A stretch of 64,000 nt of DNA from Catonia carolina (Eukaryota > Arthropoda > Insecta > Hemiptera > Achilidae), in assembly GCA_035578175.1 (NCBI GenBank), contig JAQMRL010000011.1, forward strand, positions 62,001 through 126,000, read 5' to 3'. Positions 61,401 to 64,000 of the stretch are shown here, one piece after another (position 1 is the first letter of the stretch; each line of letters opens with the position of its first letter). Made by a program: the position numbers and the translations under genes. The notes beneath the pieces were generated by a model. It searched no databases. It was not told the DNA's origin and was given only the letters and a program-made list of their open reading frames with translations.

Positions 61401-64000
61401 GCCATACGAGAAAAAAAAAAAATTTTTTTTCTTTCCCTTTAATCCGATCGCGCCGGGACCGCGCCAGTTAGATGCGCCGTTGTAAAATCGCAAAAATGCA
61501 ACTTAGTTAGGCCTTCTAGCTCCTTCCGTTCGGCCGCTACAAGCCAAAAACCGTTTTTTTTTCCGTATGAGATGATTGCTCCCGTATGAAATGTTCGGTA
61601 GCAGGCGGCCTCGCCTAGTAGGGCCTTCTTCGCCGGCCGGGCCCTGCTCATGCTATACGAGCTTTTCGTATGAGATGATCGCTCCCGTATGGAATGTTCG
61701 GTAGCAGGCGGACTCGCCTCGGGCCGAGCGCTCGGGCCTTGCACTGATCATGCCATACGAGAAAAAAAAAAAATTTTTTTTCTTTCCCTTTAGTCCGATC
61801 GCGCCGGGACCGCGCCAGTTAGGTGCGCCGTTGTAAAATCGCAAAAATGCAACTTAGCCAGGCCTTCTAGCTCCTTCCGTTCGGCCGCTACAAGCCAAAA
61901 ACCGTTTTTTTTCCCGTATGAGATGATTGCTCCCGTATGAAATGTTCGGTAGCAGGCGGCCTCGCCTAGTAGGGCCTTCTTCGCCGGCCGGGCCCTGCTC
62001 ATGCCATACGAGCTTTTCGTATGAGATGATCGCTCCCGTATGGAATGTTCGGTAGCAGGCGGACTCGCCTCGGGCCGAGCGCTCGGGCCTTGCACTGATC
62101 ATGCCATACGAGAAAAAAAAAAAATTTTTTTTCTTTCCCTTTAGTCCGATCGCGCCGGGACCGCGCCAGTTAGATGCGCCGTTGTAAAATCGCAAAAATG
62201 CAACTTAGCCAGGCCTTCTAGCTCCTTCCGTTCGGCCGCTACAAGCCAAAAACCATTTTTTTTTCCGTATGAGATGATTGCTCCCGTATGAAATGTTCGG
62301 TAGCAGGCGGCCTCGCCTAGTAGGGCCTTCTTCGCCGGCCGGGCCCTGCTCATGCCATACGAGCTTTTCGTATGAGATGATCGCTCCCGTATGGAATGTT
62401 CGGTAGCAGGCGGACTCGCCTCGGGCCGAGCGCTCGGGCCTTGCACTGATCATGCCATACGAGAAAAAAAAAAATTTTTTTTCTTTCCCTTTAATCCGAT
62501 CGCGCCGGGACCGCGCCAGTTAGATGCGCCGTTGTAAAATCGCAAAAATGCAACTTAGTCAGGCCTTCTAGCTCCTTCCGTTCGGCCGCTACAAGCCAAA
62601 AACCGTTTTTTTTTCCCGTATGAGATGATTGCTCCCGTATGAAATGTTCGGTAGCAGGCGGCCTCGCCTAGTAGGGCCTTCTTCGCCGGCCGGGCCCTGC
62701 TCATGCCATACGAGCTTTTCGTATGAGATGATCGCTCCCGTATGGAATGTTCGGTAGCAGGCGGACTCGCCTCGGGCCGAGCGCTCGGGCCTTGCACTGA
62801 TCATGCCATACGAGAAAAAAAAAAAATTTTTTTTCTTTCCCTTTAGTCCGATCGCGCCGGGACCGCGCCAGTTAGATGCGCCGTTGTAAAATCGCAAAAA
62901 TGCTACTTAGCCAGGCCTTCTAGCTCCTTCCGTTCGGCCGCTACAAGCCAAAAACCGTTTTTTTTTCCGTATGAGATGATTGCTCTCGTATGAAATGTTC
63001 GGTAGCAGGCGGCCTCGCCGAGTAGGGCCTTCTTCGCCGGCCGGGCCCTGCTCATGCCATACGAGCTTTTCGTATGAGATGATCGCTCCCGTATGGAATG
63101 TTCGGTAGCAGGCGGACTCGCCTCGGGCCGAGCGCTCGGGCCGAGCGCTCGGGCCTTGCACTGATCATGCCATACGAGAAAAAAAAAAAATTTTTTTTTT
63201 TTCCCTTTAGTCCGATCGCGCCGGGACCGCGCCAGTTAGATGCGCCGTTGTAAAATCGCAAAAATGCAACTTAGCCAGGCCTTCTAGCTCCTTCCGTTCG
63301 GCCGCTACAAGCCAAAAACCGTTTTTTTTCCCGTATGAGATGATTGCTCCCGTATGAAATGTTCGGTAGCAGGCGGCCTCGCCTAGTAGGGCCTTCTTCG
63401 CCGGCCGGGCCCTGCTCATGCCATACGAGCTTTTCGTATGAGATGATCGCTCCCGTATGGAATGTTCGGTAGCAGGCGGACTCGCCTCGGGCCGAGCGCT
63501 CGGGCCTTGCACTGATCATGCCATACGAGAAAAAAAAAAAATTTTTTTTCTTTCCCTTTAGTCCGATCGCGCCGGGACCGCGCCAGTTAGATGCGCCGTT
63601 GTAAAATCGCAAAAATGCAACTTAGCCAGGCCTTCTAGCTCCTTCCGTTCGGCCGCTACAAGCCAAAAACCGTTTTTTTTCCCGTATGAGATGATTGCTC
63701 CCGTATGAAATGTTCGGTAGCAGGCGGCCTCGCCTAGTAGGGCCTTCTTCGCCGGCCGGGCCCTGCTCATGCCATACGAGCTTTTCGTATGAGATGATCG
63801 CTCCCGTATGGAATGTTCGGTAGCAGGCGGACTCGCCTCGGGCCGAGCGCTCGGGCCTTGCACTGATCATGCCATACGAGAAAAAAAAAATTTTTTTTCT
63901 TTCCCTTTAGTCCGATCGCGCCGGGACCGCGCCAGTTAGATGCGCCGTTGTAAAATCGCAAAAATGCAACTTAGCCAGGCCTTCTAGCTCCTTCCGTTCG
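37469..64000. repeat. S350 satellite array A6, long (about 75 monomers), with higher-order structure
   Basis: An uninterrupted array of about 26.5 kb that runs off the window. Monomers are about 350-351 bp, or about 363 bp where a 13-bp duplication around CCGAGCGCTCGG is present. Variants recur at multiples of the monomer: TTAATCCGATC at 60388, 61440 and 62492 (1052 bp apart, three monomers); TTAGGTGCGCC at about 55163, 56216, 57618, 58667, 60769 and 61822; the 13-bp duplication at about 44141, 45901, 47315, 49780, 51193 and 54013. The first monomer carries AGATTCGCC like A3 and A4. No spacer module or transposon interrupts it. Confidence 0.95.

Noticed and set aside
286..64000. Hundreds of overlapping minus-strand open frames (60-135 codons) across S350 arrays, in two frames at once
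   Set aside because: They repeat with the monomer, overlap in different frames, change frame with A/T-tract length, and show the same variation as the rest of the monomer. They follow from a satellite strand with few stop codons, not from protein coding.
37469..64000. Regular repeats as a possible CRISPR array
   Set aside because: Repeats are 350 bp, directly adjacent and without unique spacers, in a eukaryotic context with no cas genes.
37469..64000. Ribosomal DNA
   Set aside because: The array/spacer layout is rDNA-like but no 18S, 5.8S, 28S or 5S sequence is recognisable in any module.

Overview
This window looks like repeat-rich heterochromatin from an arthropod, most likely an insect. 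Three things point that way: short runs close to the insect telomere pentamer TTAGG, a Ty3/gypsy LTR retrotransposon of metazoan type, and a diverged pair of SINE-like copies whose core I associate, from memory, with hemipteran genomes. No host protein-coding gene, rRNA or tRNA gene could be supported. The only convincing coding sequences are gag and a truncated pol inside one LTR retrotransposon, plus decayed LINE reverse-transcriptase remains.

Layout. About 55% of the window is a tandem satellite with a monomer near 350 bp (here 'S350'). It forms six arrays: 286-2576, 12170-14664, 19981-21779, 24588-26037, 34281-34675, and 37469 to the window end (about 26.5 kb, roughly 75 monomers). The arrays are joined by a multi-part spacer in fixed order and orientation: B (about 0.5 kb, with TA microsatellites in a GAATGAAT-based repeat), C (about 1 kb, with a CA microsatellite and repeated hairpins), D (4 to 10 tandem units of 105-130 bp, bordered on both sides by TTAGG-like pentamers), E (about 115 bp), then B again. 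Six C-D-E copies are present. All S350/spacer junctions look the same, so the composite appears to have been amplified as a block.

Two insertions interrupt the composite. First, about 7.0 kb of AT-rich sequence (about 5021-12034) lies inside a TA microsatellite of a B module. It holds two SINE-like copies, a decayed LINE RT fragment, a LINE 3' tail, a non-autonomous pogo/Tigger-like DNA element, a degenerate 140-bp tandem repeat and a perfect 32-bp palindrome. Second, a 5477-bp Ty3/gypsy element (26508-31984) has 519-bp LTRs differing at only four positions, a 4-bp target duplication, a tRNA-Gly-like primer site, gag, and protease-RT-RNase H-integrase.

How the element's genes work together. 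Gag and pol are in different frames. A canonical A AAA AAC slippery heptamer abuts the gag stop codon, followed 8 nt later by a 10-bp stem with possible pseudoknot pairing. This predicts Gag-Pol synthesis by -1 ribosomal frameshifting. Pol stops soon after the first integrase catalytic Asp, so this young copy is probably an internal-deletion, non-autonomous derivative.
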